Shown: positions 31,002 to 40,325 of the stretch, piece by piece
How positions within the stretch are numbered: the stretch's first letter is position 1
How the letters are laid out: every line of letters begins with the position of its first letter
NCBI GenBank assembly: GCA_038211455.1
Contig: JBBQVP010000003.1
Span: forward strand, 1 to 64,000
From: SZAS-79 sp038211455
GTDB taxonomy: Bacteria; Pseudomonadota; Gammaproteobacteria; Burkholderiales; SG8-39
DNA length: 64,000 nt
Reading direction: 5' to 3'
Position numbers and translations under genes: made by a program
The notes under the pieces: model-generated
What the model was told of the DNA's origin: nothing
Database searches by the model: none
What the model saw: only the letters and a program-made list of their open reading frames with translations

Positions 31002-32675
31002 ATGAGCGGCAAGTTGGACGTTACCCAGGTTCTCCGGTTTTCCGGCGAGGCCGCGACGGGCGCGGACGATCTCGTCCAGAGACTGGAGCAACTGAATGCG
31101 ATCGGAGCATCTCTCTCGGCGGAACGAGACATCAACCGCCTGCTCGAGAACATCCTCGTCGCCGCCAAGACCATCACCCGGGCCGATGGTGGCACGCTCT
31201 ACCGAGTAACCGAGGAAAAAACGCTGCGGTTCGAAATCGTCCGGACCAGTTCCCTGCAGAACTATCTCGGCGGCACGACTGGTAATCCCGTGCCGTTCTA
31301 TCCGATCCAGTTGTACAAGGACGGCAAGCCGAACCACAACATGATTGCCGCCCATGCCGCGCTCAGCGGGCAGACGATCAATGTTAAGGACGCCTACACG
31401 GCTGAAGGATTCGACTTTACGGGTACCCGGTCGTTCGACGCGAAGACCGGATATCGCTCCCAGTCATTCCTGACCGTCCCGATGAAGAATCACGAGAACG
31501 AAATCATCGGGGTCCTTCAGCTGATCAACGCCACCCATCCGAAGACTGGCGAAATCCAGGCCTTTTCGTCCTCTGACGAGCGTCTCGCCGAATCGCTCGC
31601 TTCACAGGCGGCGATCGCGTTGACCAACCGGATGCTCATCAACCAGCTGGAGGAGCTGTTCGAATCGTTCATCAACCTGATGAATACCGCGATCGACGAG
31701 AAGTCGCCCTATACCGGAGGGCACTGCCAGCGCGTCCCGACGCTTACGATGATGCTTGCGGAAGCCGTGAACGAAACCAAGGAGGGGCCGCTCATGGATT
31801 TCACTATGAGCGACAAGGACAGGTACGAGCTGAAGATTGCCGGATTGCTTCACGATTGCGGAAAGGTCACCACTCCCGTGCATGTAGTGGACAAGGCGAC
31901 CAAGCTGGAGACAATTTACGACCGGATTCATCTCCTAGATACCCGATTTGAGGTCCTAAAGCGGGACGCTGAGATCGAACTTCTCCGGAAGAAGCTGGAG
32001 CTCGCGGAATCTGGGCGTAGTGCCGCATTTGGCGAACTCGAGGCGATCTATCGGGAGAAGGTCCGGAGGGTTGACGAGGACCGCGCGTTTCTGCGCGCCT
32101 GCAACATTGGCGGCGAGGCGATGCGTGACATGGATATCGAACGAGTCAGGCGAATCGCCGAGTACCGCTGGACGGATGTGGCCGGGCATCAGGCCAGCTT
32201 CCTGACGGAAGATGAACTCCGAAACCTCACCATTCGCGCCGGGACCCTCACCCAGGACGAGCGCCAGATCATCAACCATCACATCGTTGCAACGATCAAG
32301 ATGCTGGAGGCGCTACCTTGGCCCAAGCATCTGCGCAACGTTCCTGAGTATGCCGGCGGTCACCATGAACGAATGGATGGAAAGGGATATCCGAAGGGCT
32401 TGCTCCGTGAACAGATGTCCGTGCAGGCGCGCGTCATGGGGATAGCCGATATTTTCGAGGCGCTAACCGCAAAGGATCGCCCCTACAAAAAGGGAAAGAC
32501 ACTATCGGAGTCGCTCGAAATCCTCGGGAAAATGAGGCTCGGGGGCCATATTGATCCGGATCTGTTCGACATCTTCGTCGGAAAAAAAGTCTACCTGCGC
32601 TACGCTGAAAAATTCCTCGACAAAGAGCAGATCGATCCGGTCGATGAAAGCAAGATTCCGGGATACGCGAGCTGA
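31002..32675 (+). CDS. GAF-HD-GYP cyclic-di-GMP phosphodiesterase-type protein
   Basis: The product has 557 residues. A GAF domain (~25-210) resembles that of the preceding ATPase in layout. The HD-GYP domain runs from ~215 to 535: HD pair His284-Asp285 in LLHDCGK, second histidines in INHHIVATIKML (~424-435), and HHERMDGKGYP (454-464). A ~110-residue charged, partly coiled-coil insertion (~305-415) separates the HD and GYP halves. HD-GYP proteins hydrolyse c-di-GMP. Placement 19 bp after a PilB/GspE-like ATPase suggests local control of pili or secretion by c-di-GMP (inference). Confidence 0.93.
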   Translation: MSGKLDVTQVLRFSGEAATGADDLVQRLEQLNAIGASLSAERDINRLLENILVAAKTITRADGGTLYRVTEEKTLRFEIVRTSSLQNYLGGTTGNPVPFYPIQLYKDGKPNHNMIAAHAALSGQTINVKDAYTAEGFDFTGTRSFDAKTGYRSQSFLTVPMKNHENEIIGVLQLINATHPKTGEIQAFSSSDERLAESLASQAAIALTNRMLINQLEELFESFINLMNTAIDEKSPYTGGHCQRVPTLTMMLAEAVNETKEGPLMDFTMSDKDRYELKIAGLLHDCGKVTTPVHVVDKATKLETIYDRIHLLDTRFEVLKRDAEIELLRKKLELAESGRSAAFGELEAIYREKVRRVDEDRAFLRACNIGGEAMRDMDIERVRRIAEYRWTDVAGHQASFLTEDELRNLTIRAGTLTQDERQIINHHIVATIKMLEALPWPKHLRNVPEYAGGHHERMDGKGYPKGLLREQMSVQARVMGIADIFEALTAKDRPYKKGKTLSESLEILGKMRLGGHIDPDLFDIFVGKKVYLRYAEKFLDKEQIDPVDESKIPGYAS

Positions 32676-32765
32676 CCGAAGCATTGGATACCCGCTCCGT
32701 AACCGCGCGCGTCATCGCTACTACCGCGCCGCGACAGTGAAGCCATACCGCAAGGCGTAAGCAGC

Positions 32766-34886
32766 TTGCGCACTCTCCTCCATCTGTTGCGGTTCTTGAG
32801 CGGCCGAACCTTCGCCCGGTTCAGGGATAGGCTGGGCGCGTTCATGTGCAAGCCGCTGGCGCCTTTGGTCACGTTGCAGAACGTCGCCCAGACCTCAACT
32901 CAATCTATACAACAGGCTACCCAAGCGTACGATCGAGGCGACTGGCCCGAGGCCGAGCGTATTTGCGTGCAGCTGCTCGAATTCCGGCCGCCAGATTGCG
33001 AGGTGCTGAATCTTCTCGGCAATATGGCCGCGCAGACTGGGCGTGCGCAGAAGGCGGTTGCGTTTCTCTCACAAGCGATCGCCGTCGATCCCAGCCGCGC
33101 TGACCTGCGAAATAATCTTGGAATCGCCCTGCAAGATCTCGCCCGCGTCGACGAGGCGCTTGAAAGCTACGACCGTGCGATCGCAATTGAACCCGATTTC
33201 ACCGAAGCATATGTGAATCGTGGCAACGCATTGGCCGATAGCGCGCGCTACGACGCTGCATTGGCGAGCTACGATCGTGCAATCGCGCTTAACGCAGGAA
33301 TCGCCGACGCATATATCAGTCGCGGCAACGCACTGTCCGCGCTCAAACGCGACGAGGAAGCACTGGAGAGCTATGAGCGTGCAATTGCGCTCGCGCCGGA
33401 ATATGGCGAGGCCTACTTTAACCGCGGTCAATCGCTGCTGGACCTGAATCGGCCTGAGGTGGCGTTGGAAAGCTTTGGGCGCGCAATGAAACTTAGGCCG
33501 GACTACCCGGATCTGTTTGGTCTGTGGCTGTATACAAAGATGACGATCTGCGACTGGAGAAACTTTGAAGCGGATTGCTCTAGTCTTATCGAAAAAATAG
33601 AGCGTGAGGAGAACGCCTCCCCCCCCTTCCCCGTGTTTGCGATTTCGGATTCTGCGTCCTTGCAGAGAAAAGCGTCCGAACTCTGGGTGCGGGCCAGGCA
33701 TCTGTCTGGCAACGTCATGCCTGATATGGCCGTGCATCCACGTCGCGACAGAATCCGCCTAGGCTACTATTCCGCTGACTTTCATGATCATGCAACATCG
33801 CGCCTTATGGCCGAATTGTTCGAGCGGCACGACAAATCAAGGTTTGAGCTGACAGCGTTTTCGTTCGGGCCTGACAGAAAAGACGAAATGCGGCAAAGAG
33901 TGGCGGTGGCGTTCGACACGTTCATTGAGGCGCGAGGGCAGTCCGACAAGGCCGTGGCGATACTATCGCGCGACATGGGGATCGACATCGCGCTTGATTT
34001 GAAGGGATTTTCCCAGGACAGTCGAGCAGGAGTATTCGCGCAGCGGGCCGCCCCGATCCAAGTCAACTATCTCGGTTATCCAGGAACAATGGGCGCCGGA
34101 TTCATGGACTATCTCATCGCGGATGCCACGCTTGTTCCAGACGACCACCGGCAGCACTATTCGGAAAAAATCGCCTATCTGCCGCACAGCTACCAGCCAA
34201 ACGATACCAAGCGAGCGATCTCGGACAAGGCGATCATGCGCGAAGAAATGGGGTTGCCACTTTCTGGCATCGTGTACTGCTGTTTCAACAATAACTTCAA
34301 AATAGCGCCCGGTATGTTCGACCAGTGGATGCGGATACTCTCGCAGGTCGAAGGCAGCGTTCTCTGGTTGCTGGAAGATAACGCCAGAGCGGCAAGCAAT
34401 CTGCGACAGGAGGCATGGCGGAGGGGGATTGAGGCGAGTAGGCTGGTTTTCGCAAAGCGCGCACCGCTAGCCGAGCATCTTGTCAGACACCGGCTGGCGG
34501 ACCTGTTTCTGGATACGCTGCCTTGCAATGCGCACACTACGGCGAGTGATGCGTTGTGGGCCGGCTTGCCTGTATTGACGTGCATGGGCGAGTCGTTTCC
34601 CGGAAGGGTGGCCGCAAGCCTGTTGAACGGTATCCAGCTACCGGAACTGATCGCAGAGTCGCCGCAGGCATACGTCCGTCATGCGATCGCCCTGGGGCGC
34701 AATCCGAACGAATTGGCTGCGCTAAAGCAGAGGCTGGCGGAAAACCGGCTGTCGGCCCCGTTGTTCGATATCGGGCTGTATACCAGGCACCTCGAGGCCG
34801 CGCTAACGACAATGTATGAATCGTACCAGGCAAAAGAACCGCCTGACCATATTTACGTGAGCGACTTATCAGGGGTAGGGAGATGA
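32766..34886 (+). CDS. TPR / O-GlcNAc-transferase-like (SPINDLY family) glycosyltransferase
   Basis: The product has up to 706 residues. An N-terminal TPR array (~45-250, about six repeats ending in SYDRAIAL-type helices) is followed by a GT41-type catalytic region (~325-690): RIRLGYYSADFHDHATSRL, the IDIALDLKGFSQDSR motif, APIQVNYLGYPGTMGA, a YCCFNNNFKIAP motif and DLFLDTLPCNAHTTASDALW. Members are soluble enzymes that transfer sugars to Ser/Thr of proteins. The start is TTG 32766 with AAGG upstream, or ATG 32844. The longer form has a basic amphipathic N-terminus like its paralogues here, so it is preferred. It is one of three such genes flanking the pilin, so surface proteins are likely targets (inference). 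Confidence 0.9.
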   Translation: MRTLLHLLRFLSGRTFARFRDRLGAFMCKPLAPLVTLQNVAQTSTQSIQQATQAYDRGDWPEAERICVQLLEFRPPDCEVLNLLGNMAAQTGRAQKAVAFLSQAIAVDPSRADLRNNLGIALQDLARVDEALESYDRAIAIEPDFTEAYVNRGNALADSARYDAALASYDRAIALNAGIADAYISRGNALSALKRDEEALESYERAIALAPEYGEAYFNRGQSLLDLNRPEVALESFGRAMKLRPDYPDLFGLWLYTKMTICDWRNFEADCSSLIEKIEREENASPPFPVFAISDSASLQRKASELWVRARHLSGNVMPDMAVHPRRDRIRLGYYSADFHDHATSRLMAELFERHDKSRFELTAFSFGPDRKDEMRQRVAVAFDTFIEARGQSDKAVAILSRDMGIDIALDLKGFSQDSRAGVFAQRAAPIQVNYLGYPGTMGAGFMDYLIADATLVPDDHRQHYSEKIAYLPHSYQPNDTKRAISDKAIMREEMGLPLSGIVYCCFNNNFKIAPGMFDQWMRILSQVEGSVLWLLEDNARAASNLRQEAWRRGIEASRLVFAKRAPLAEHLVRHRLADLFLDTLPCNAHTTASDALWAGLPVLTCMGESFPGRVAASLLNGIQLPELIAESPQAYVRHAIALGRNPNELAALKQRLAENRLSAPLFDIGLYTRHLEAALTTMYESYQAKEPPDHIYVSDLSGVGR

Positions 34887-34940
34887 ATCTAGCTCACGCT
34901 TCCACCTGAAGCCGCTGATCTACGGTATCCGGGGAGAACG

Positions 34941-35951
34941 TTAATCCGGATATCCGTGCGGGTTCGCGCTTTGCCATGCCCAGGCGTCGCGGCACATATC
35001 GTCGATACCTAACTGTGCCCGCCAGCCGAACTCGAGGGCGGCGAGTGATGCATCGGCATAGCAGCTGGCGACGTCCCCTCCGCGGCGCGGCGCTATTTCG
35101 TAGGGTATCGGGATGCCAGTCATGCGCTCGAACGCTCCGACCACTTCAAGTACTGAGTGTCCGTTCCCGGTCCCCAGATTTGCGGTGATCGAAGGCTTTC
35201 CTTCGAGCAGATAGCGCACAGCGGCCAGGTGGCCTGCGGCGAGGTCCATGACGTGGATGTAGTCCCGAACGCCGGTCCCGTCCACAGTATCGTAGTCGTC
35301 ACCGAAGACACGCAGGCTGCGCAGGCGGCCCACGGCGACTTGTGTCACGTACGGGAAGAGATTGTTAGGGATGCCTCGAGGATCTTCACCGATACGCCCC
35401 GAGGGATGAGCGCCAATCGGGTTGAAGTAGCGAAGCGTGGCGTGGGTGAAATCCGGGTTCCCGATAGCGACGTCGCCCAGTATCGATTCTATAAACTGTT
35501 TCGTCCGCCCATAGGGATTTACGGCACCGAGCGGATGATCCTCTGTCAAGGGCAATCGCCGTGGATCGCCGTAGACGGTGGCGGACGAGCTAAACACGAT
35601 GCGCCGGACCGCAAACTGTTCCATGGTCCGGAGCAGGCTGAACGTGCCGCCGATGTTGTTGTCGTAATACTCGAGGGGTAAGGATATAGATTCGCCCACG
35701 GCTTTGTGGCCGGCAAAGTGGATCACCGCATCAATAGGATGCCGCTCAAACGCGCCAGACAGCGCGTTCTGGTCGCGCAGGTCGATCTGGTGAAACTCGA
35801 CCCTGCCTCCACCGAGCGTGCGGACGCGATCCAGCACGGCAATCTTGCTATTGGCAAGGCTGTCGACAATGGTCAACGCATATCCGGCTCGCTGTAGTTC
35901 CACACAGGTGTGTGAGCCGATGTAGCCCAGGCCGCCCGTTACGAGAATCAT
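34941..35951 (-). CDS. galE: UDP-glucose 4-epimerase
   Basis: Extended short-chain dehydrogenase interconverting UDP-glucose and UDP-galactose (or their N-acetyl forms). The start at 35951 puts GGGAG at good distance and the NAD motif VTGGLGYIGSH at the N-terminus; a longer frame to 36002 adds non-family sequence. The product is 336 residues. The catalytic YxxxK is NPYGRTKQFIE and the active-site serine lies in FSSSATVYGDP. It is probably co-transcribed with the GtrA gene 47 bp upstream and provides galactose-type precursors for the neighbouring glycan genes. Confidence 0.95.
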   Translation of the reverse strand: MILVTGGLGYIGSHTCVELQRAGYALTIVDSLANSKIAVLDRVRTLGGGRVEFHQIDLRDQNALSGAFERHPIDAVIHFAGHKAVGESISLPLEYYDNNIGGTFSLLRTMEQFAVRRIVFSSSATVYGDPRRLPLTEDHPLGAVNPYGRTKQFIESILGDVAIGNPDFTHATLRYFNPIGAHPSGRIGEDPRGIPNNLFPYVTQVAVGRLRSLRVFGDDYDTVDGTGVRDYIHVMDLAAGHLAAVRYLLEGKPSITANLGTGNGHSVLEVVGAFERMTGIPIPYEIAPRRGGDVASCYADASLAALEFGWRAQLGIDDMCRDAWAWQSANPHGYPD

Positions 35952-35998
35952 TTTCGCAAACTCCCTTCGCGCATGCGTATCAGCAACGTGTGCCAGAC

Positions 35999-36442
35999 TC
36001 ACAATGTAGCAGAGTCAGACCGTATGCCCTCGGCATGCGCAGAGCGAAACAGAAAGAACTTCCGGCACCCGAAATTGAACAGGAAGACGACCGCTGTCGC
36101 GCCGATTTTCGAGAGGCGGTAGTCAAATCCGAGGATATCCGTGAGGATGTACAAGACGCCCGTAGTCAGAGCGAGCCCGAAAATACCGATCGCCGAGAAC
36201 AGCAGGAATTCACGGGATCTGCGCGCGTGCCTTCGCGTACGAAATACCCAGCGGATGCTGAACAGGTAGACGGTTGCAAGACCAGCGCAAAAGGCCGCCG
36301 CTGCCGATACAAGGTAGTGCCAGCCTGCCATTTCGGTCAGAGTGACGTAGAGCGTGAAATCGACGCAAAGCGCGATCAGACCGGCCACAAAATACCTTGA
36401 GAACTCGCCAGCAAGGGAGGATTCGATCTTCAAGCCGAACAT
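35999..36442 (-). CDS. GtrA-family membrane protein
   Basis: The product has 147 residues with four membrane spans (about 18-36, 42-62, 82-104, 112-130) and the GtrA-type ending FLFNFGCRKFFLF. GtrA proteins are thought to flip undecaprenyl-phosphate-linked monosaccharides to the periplasm. The start at 36442 (MFGLKIESSLAGEF) begins where family similarity begins; a longer frame runs into the pilin terminator. It lies directly upstream of galE. Its usual partner, a polyprenyl-phosphate glycosyltransferase, is found at 54842 with a second GtrA. Confidence 0.88.
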   Translation of the reverse strand: MFGLKIESSLAGEFSRYFVAGLIALCVDFTLYVTLTEMAGWHYLVSAAAAFCAGLATVYLFSIRWVFRTRRHARRSREFLLFSAIGIFGLALTTGVLYILTDILGFDYRLSKIGATAVVFLFNFGCRKFFLFRSAHAEGIRSDSATL

Positions 36443-36483
36443 TTTATGCACTCTGCCGATTCCGAGCGCGTCTTGGTCGCCAG

Positions 36484-36522
36484 AAAAGAAAAAGAGCGGA
36501 CATCTCGCGATGCCCGCTCTTT
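36484..36522 (-). terminator. Rho-independent terminator of the pilin gene
   Basis: Read on the minus strand, the stem AAAGAGCGG-G-CATC is closed by a four-base GCGA loop and its complement (one unpaired base pair position), followed by TTTTTCTTTTC. The strong stem and T-rich run lie about 50 bp after the pilin stop. This would isolate the highly expressed pilin transcript from gtrA-galE. Confidence 0.85.
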
Positions 36523-36571
36523 CGCCACGCTGCCCCACTCTCGGGGCTGGGATGTCAGCGAGGATGCAGGG

Positions 36572-37006
36572 TTAACGGCAGGCCGAAGGACGGTACTTGG
36601 AAGCCGTCGTGCCGCTGGTGCAAGACCAATTGATCGAGCCGCCCGAGGGAACGGTCCCTGCGGCCAGTGCCGCACCACCGGAAGTCGGGACCATGATCAG
36701 CGTTCCGCCGCCAGCCGCGCTGGTGTATTGGATCGAGATCTGGCCGCTGTCCGAAGCGGTGGTCAGTGAAGAAACGTTTGCCGTCCCCGTCGGATCAACG
36801 AGACCGGAGTTGAGCGAGGATGAGCCCGACGCAGCGTTTTCGGAAACCGCCAACTTCGCAGCCCCTGCCATTGCCAGACCTTCCGAGACCCGAGTGCGAA
36901 CCATGTAATCCTGATATGCGGGCAGTGCGACCGCAGCCAGGATGCCGATGATCGCCACGACGATCATCAGTTCGATCAGGGTAAAGCCTTGTTGTACGCG
37001 TTTCAT
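36572..37006 (-). CDS. pilA: Type IVa major pilin
   Basis: The product has 144 residues. The leader MKRVQQG is short and basic; cleavage by prepilin peptidase at G^FTLIELMIVVAIIGILAAVA would give an N-methyl-Phe pilin with Glu5. The C-terminal disulfide loop is WSCTSGTTASKYRPSACR. The head is rich in Ser, Thr and Gly, with many possible O-glycosylation sites. GGAAA upstream of ATG is the ribosome site. A sigma-54-like promoter lies ~80 bp upstream and a strong terminator downstream, so it is monocistronic. Two TPR/OGT-type glycosyltransferase genes lie nearby, one immediately upstream. Confidence 0.95.
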   Translation of the reverse strand: MKRVQQGFTLIELMIVVAIIGILAAVALPAYQDYMVRTRVSEGLAMAGAAKLAVSENAASGSSSLNSGLVDPTGTANVSSLTTASDSGQISIQYTSAAGGGTLIMVPTSGGAALAAGTVPSGGSINWSCTSGTTASKYRPSACR

Positions 37007-37083
37007 GTGTGTTTTCCTTTGCGCAGTGTTGTCGAGACCTTAGGGATCACGCGGTCTCCATTCGATTTGGTGCACCTCGTATG

Positions 37084-37100
37084 AGCAGTAAGCATGCCCA
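37084..37100 (-). promoter_or_regulatory. Possible sigma-54 (-24/-12) promoter of pilA
   Basis: On the minus strand TGGGCATGCTTACTGCT has GG and GC separated by exactly 10 bases, and GGCA and TGC match the -24/-12 consensus. Transcription would start near 37073 and give a ~65-nt leader. PilSR/sigma-54 control is known for pilA in several proteobacteria. The rest of the 220-bp gap is AT-rich with no other clear signal. Confidence 0.5.
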
Positions 37101-37226
37101 CATTTAAGGGTGTATTTTGTGCACTAATTCACATCATTCGGCCCTTTCCGACGGTTCGAGTGACCAATCGCGGCACGTAGCGGCGCAAATGGTCGTATGA
37201 AATGCCCGGAGAGACCGCGGCCAGAC

Positions 37227-39824
37227 TTAGCGGGACTTGCCGGCTTTCAGTCCAGTCAGAAATTCCTCTAGCGCCCGGATCGGTGCCGTATCCCTAAAAA
37301 GCACCTCCCTCGACTCGATGATTTTCGTGCGCACGCTCGCGTTGTACTGCCGATCCTGCGCAAGGCGCACCGCGGATTCGACGTACCCCGCGTCGTCAGC
37401 GAGCACGAGTTCTTCAAGCTGCATCCGTTTGAGGATGGCGCTCGCAAATCTACCCCGCATGAAGCGACCTTCGCACGTGACGATGGGCAGGGCGCATTCG
37501 ATTGCCTGCATCGCCGTGTTGAATCCCGAGAAGCCGATCGTATCCAGGAAAACGTCGGCTCCGCGCAGCAGGGCAAAGAATTCGGCCTTGGGCTGCCAAG
37601 GGATGAAAACCACGTGCCGCGAAAAATCAAGCCCTTCGGTCACAAATGACTTCTCGATACGCTCGCTTAGCCGCCTGCTGAGCAGGGGCACGGCCGCGTA
37701 CGTGAAAAAGACGAACCGCGCTGTTCCGAGCCGGCGCGCTATCCGGGCGAAGACGGCATCGTGCTGCGGCGCGTACTTGAACGGCGTCCCGGGACAGATG
37801 AACAGCGGCGCATCCGTGCGCTGCAGTGAAGCCAGCGCAGCGCCTGTTCCTGTTCCGGGGTCTTCGGGGGCGTAGTGGCAGCCCAGGTTCGGCAGTGCAA
37901 CAAGTCCTTCGGTGTAGTGCGTTTGCGCGTCAGCGCCTTCAAAGCATTCTGCCGACAGGTAATAGTCGATGGTCGGGAAGCCGGTGGTTTCCGGGTGGCC
38001 CCAGGCGGCAACCTGCACCGGCGCAAGCCGCATGCTTGCCAGTCGAGGGGTCGTGATGTCCATACCCACTTCGGGATAAATCAGCACGTCCGGCTTTCGT
38101 TTTACGATCGCTGCAGCCCATTCGTCCAGGCGGCGGTCACCATTCGTAAACAGGTCGCAATGTGTCATCGCGAATTCTGTTTCGGCGTCTTTCGAGACAC
38201 CCAGATGGAATACTTCGATTTCAAAACGGCGTCTGTCGATCTGCTCCAGCCAGCCCTTAACGATTGCATTCCAGACCGAGTGATTTTGAATATGGGCGGA
38301 CACGATGCCTACGCGCAAACGGGGCCGCGCAGGAGGAGGGCGTGTCTGGGACGGAAGGTTGTTGCGTTCCTGCCAGCCTTTCATGAGCCCGCAGCACAGT
38401 TCGCCATAGCGCTTCAGAAGCTCGCGGTTGCTTTCCTCCTGATAAGCCAGATGGAAAGGCTGGGCTGCACCTATCGCCTGTTGTTCGTCATCTACTGGGT
38501 GCGAAGCCGCCCAGGCCTCCAGCTTGCCGGTTTCCTCGTAGAACTGGGATCGGGAGATCGCGATTTCTGCTTCGGCCTGCGCGAGTACGGGTATGCACGC
38601 AACGAGGCGCTTGAACCGGACCGTAAGCGACCCGGGGTCTGCGCTGATCGCATCGCGATAGGCGTCCATGGAGGCACCTCGTTCGCCGGTCTCCCGCAGG
38701 ACGGTGGCCCGGTTCGTCAGGGCGGCTGGGAAGCCCGGTCGCAGAGCAAGTGCACGGTCGTGGCTGGCTAGCGCCTCCGGGTGACGTCCGAGGCTCGCGA
38801 GAACCACGCCTCGATTGTCGAGCGCCTCCGGAAATTCTGGGCGCGCCGTCAGGGCTCGGTCGTAACTTTCCAGGGCTTCACCTGCGCGCCCCATGTCGCG
38901 GAGCGTTGTACCGCGTCCGTTGGCAGCTTCCGCGTAAACAGGCCTGAGTTCAAGCGCGCTATCGTAGCTGGCAAGCGCCTCCGCGTGCTTCCTCAGCGTG
39001 CTGAGCACCACCGCCTGGTTATAAAACGCTTCCGCGAAGCCTGGATCGATCGCCAGCGCGCGCGAATAGCTTGCGAGCGCGTCATCGAAGCGAAGGAGCG
39101 CGCCAAGTGCCGCACCACGATTGTTGTGCGCGGTGGCGTAGTCGGACCTGATCCCGAGAATGATGTCGCAGGTTTGCAACGCATCTTCATGTCGGCCGAG
39201 CGTCACCAGGGTTGCGACACGGTTGTTGAGCGCCTCAACATGATCGGGCCGCAACCCGATCGCTCGATCGAAGCTCAGCAATGCCTCTTCGTTTAGGTTC
39301 AGCTCATTGAGCACAAGTCCCCGGTTGTTAAGCGCTTCCGCGTGAGCCGGATTCAATCCGGTCACCCGGTCATAGCATGCGAGCGCCTCTTCCAGCCGAC
39401 TCGTGTAACGCAGTACGTTACCGCGGTTGAACAGCGCCGCGATATGCGCAGGCTCAAGGGCGAGTGCGCGGTCGAAGCTGGCGAGCGCCTCGTGCGAGCG
39501 TCCCAGTCGTTGCAACACAAGTCCAAGGTTCGAATGCGGCGCCGCCTGGCCGGGATCCAGCCTGATCGCCTTCCCGATCAATTGTTCGGCGTCGGCGTAG
39601 TGACCGCGCTGATAGTGCGCGAGACCCGAGAGGTGCAGCGCATCGAAATGATGTGGCGCAAGCGCAAGTACGCGCGCGTAGCTCGCTTGCGCACCTTCAA
39701 GTTTGCCGTCGCGGTGAAGCGCGACGGCACTTTCAAACTCAGAACGTACGTCCGCTGGGGCCACCGGCCGATCCTGCGCCAGCCCAGTCCGGTCGAATAT
39801 ACCGCGAAACCACCCATTTGCCAT
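37227..39824 (-). CDS. Long TPR / O-GlcNAc-transferase-like glycosyltransferase
   Basis: The product has 865 residues. Residues ~30-400 are about eleven TPR repeats, the most regular in the window (ALASYDRALAL-type helices). The C-terminal half (~500-855) is a diverged GT41-like region: LRVGIVSAHIQNHSVW, the PDVLIYPEVGMDITTPRLASMRL segment, APVQVAAWGHPETTG and the donor-site-like VFLDTIGFSGFNTAMQAIECALPIV. The basic amphipathic N-terminus MANGWFRGIFDRTG resembles the paralogues. It lies 220 bp upstream of pilA on the same strand. A protein O-glycosyltransferase role is probable; the acceptor is unknown. Confidence 0.87.
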   Translation of the reverse strand: MANGWFRGIFDRTGLAQDRPVAPADVRSEFESAVALHRDGKLEGAQASYARVLALAPHHFDALHLSGLAHYQRGHYADAEQLIGKAIRLDPGQAAPHSNLGLVLQRLGRSHEALASFDRALALEPAHIAALFNRGNVLRYTSRLEEALACYDRVTGLNPAHAEALNNRGLVLNELNLNEEALLSFDRAIGLRPDHVEALNNRVATLVTLGRHEDALQTCDIILGIRSDYATAHNNRGAALGALLRFDDALASYSRALAIDPGFAEAFYNQAVVLSTLRKHAEALASYDSALELRPVYAEAANGRGTTLRDMGRAGEALESYDRALTARPEFPEALDNRGVVLASLGRHPEALASHDRALALRPGFPAALTNRATVLRETGERGASMDAYRDAISADPGSLTVRFKRLVACIPVLAQAEAEIAISRSQFYEETGKLEAWAASHPVDDEQQAIGAAQPFHLAYQEESNRELLKRYGELCCGLMKGWQERNNLPSQTRPPPARPRLRVGIVSAHIQNHSVWNAIVKGWLEQIDRRRFEIEVFHLGVSKDAETEFAMTHCDLFTNGDRRLDEWAAAIVKRKPDVLIYPEVGMDITTPRLASMRLAPVQVAAWGHPETTGFPTIDYYLSAECFEGADAQTHYTEGLVALPNLGCHYAPEDPGTGTGAALASLQRTDAPLFICPGTPFKYAPQHDAVFARIARRLGTARFVFFTYAAVPLLSRRLSERIEKSFVTEGLDFSRHVVFIPWQPKAEFFALLRGADVFLDTIGFSGFNTAMQAIECALPIVTCEGRFMRGRFASAILKRMQLEELVLADDAGYVESAVRLAQDRQYNASVRTKIIESREVLFRDTAPIRALEEFLTGLKAGKSR

Positions 39825-39949
39825 GCGAACCGCTGCGCCCGAAATGATCTAGGTCGGGACTATGCCACGGGCAGGGTATTCACAAAGGCGATTCATTCCG
39901 GACGGCGGGCTGCGAACTTCCGGCAAGGCGGCGCCGGCTTCTTACGCAC

Positions 39950-40252
39950 TCAGATGATCAGAAGGCGCACCAGGGAATCAATGAAGTCGTTTGGATAGCT
40001 GCCGTCACGCAGCCGCCATTTGACCCGGTTCGCGAATTTCGCTTTTTGGTAGATGTTGTAGCCGGCTGAAGCGTAGCGGCCGCGATGATTGCCGATCATC
40101 CGGTCGAGCTTCTGTATCTGCTTCTTGCGGACATCCGCGCCGCCGGTCAACTCGCTTTGGGGAACGAGGCGCTCGATCTCCTCGACCGCCTGATCGGCTT
40201 GTTTCTCGGCCTCGGTAGCATCAAGCCATTTCAGCATGGGCGCTTTGATCAT
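39950..40252 (-). CDS. Small conserved-looking protein of unknown function
   Basis: The product has 100 residues, or 95 if the ATG at 40237 (with GGGATG 12 nt upstream) is used. It is rich in charged residues, with a predicted N-terminal helix (TEAEKQADQAVEEIERLV) and a C-terminal block YNIYQKAKFANRVKWRLRDG followed by a hydrophobic end. There is no signal peptide or cysteine. It is divergent from the broken TPR/OGT gene. I do not recognise the family; it could be cytoplasmic and nucleic-acid- or protein-binding. The coding call rests on composition and position. Confidence 0.5.
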   Translation of the reverse strand: MIKAPMLKWLDATEAEKQADQAVEEIERLVPQSELTGGADVRKKQIQKLDRMIGNHRGRYASAGYNIYQKAKFANRVKWRLRDGSYPNDFIDSLVRLLII

Positions 40253-40325
40253 CCCTGTAGGTTCGCGCGAATTATACCCGGCACGCCTATACTTGGCGTC
40301 CCTTCATGGTCAGGATGCAGCGCTC

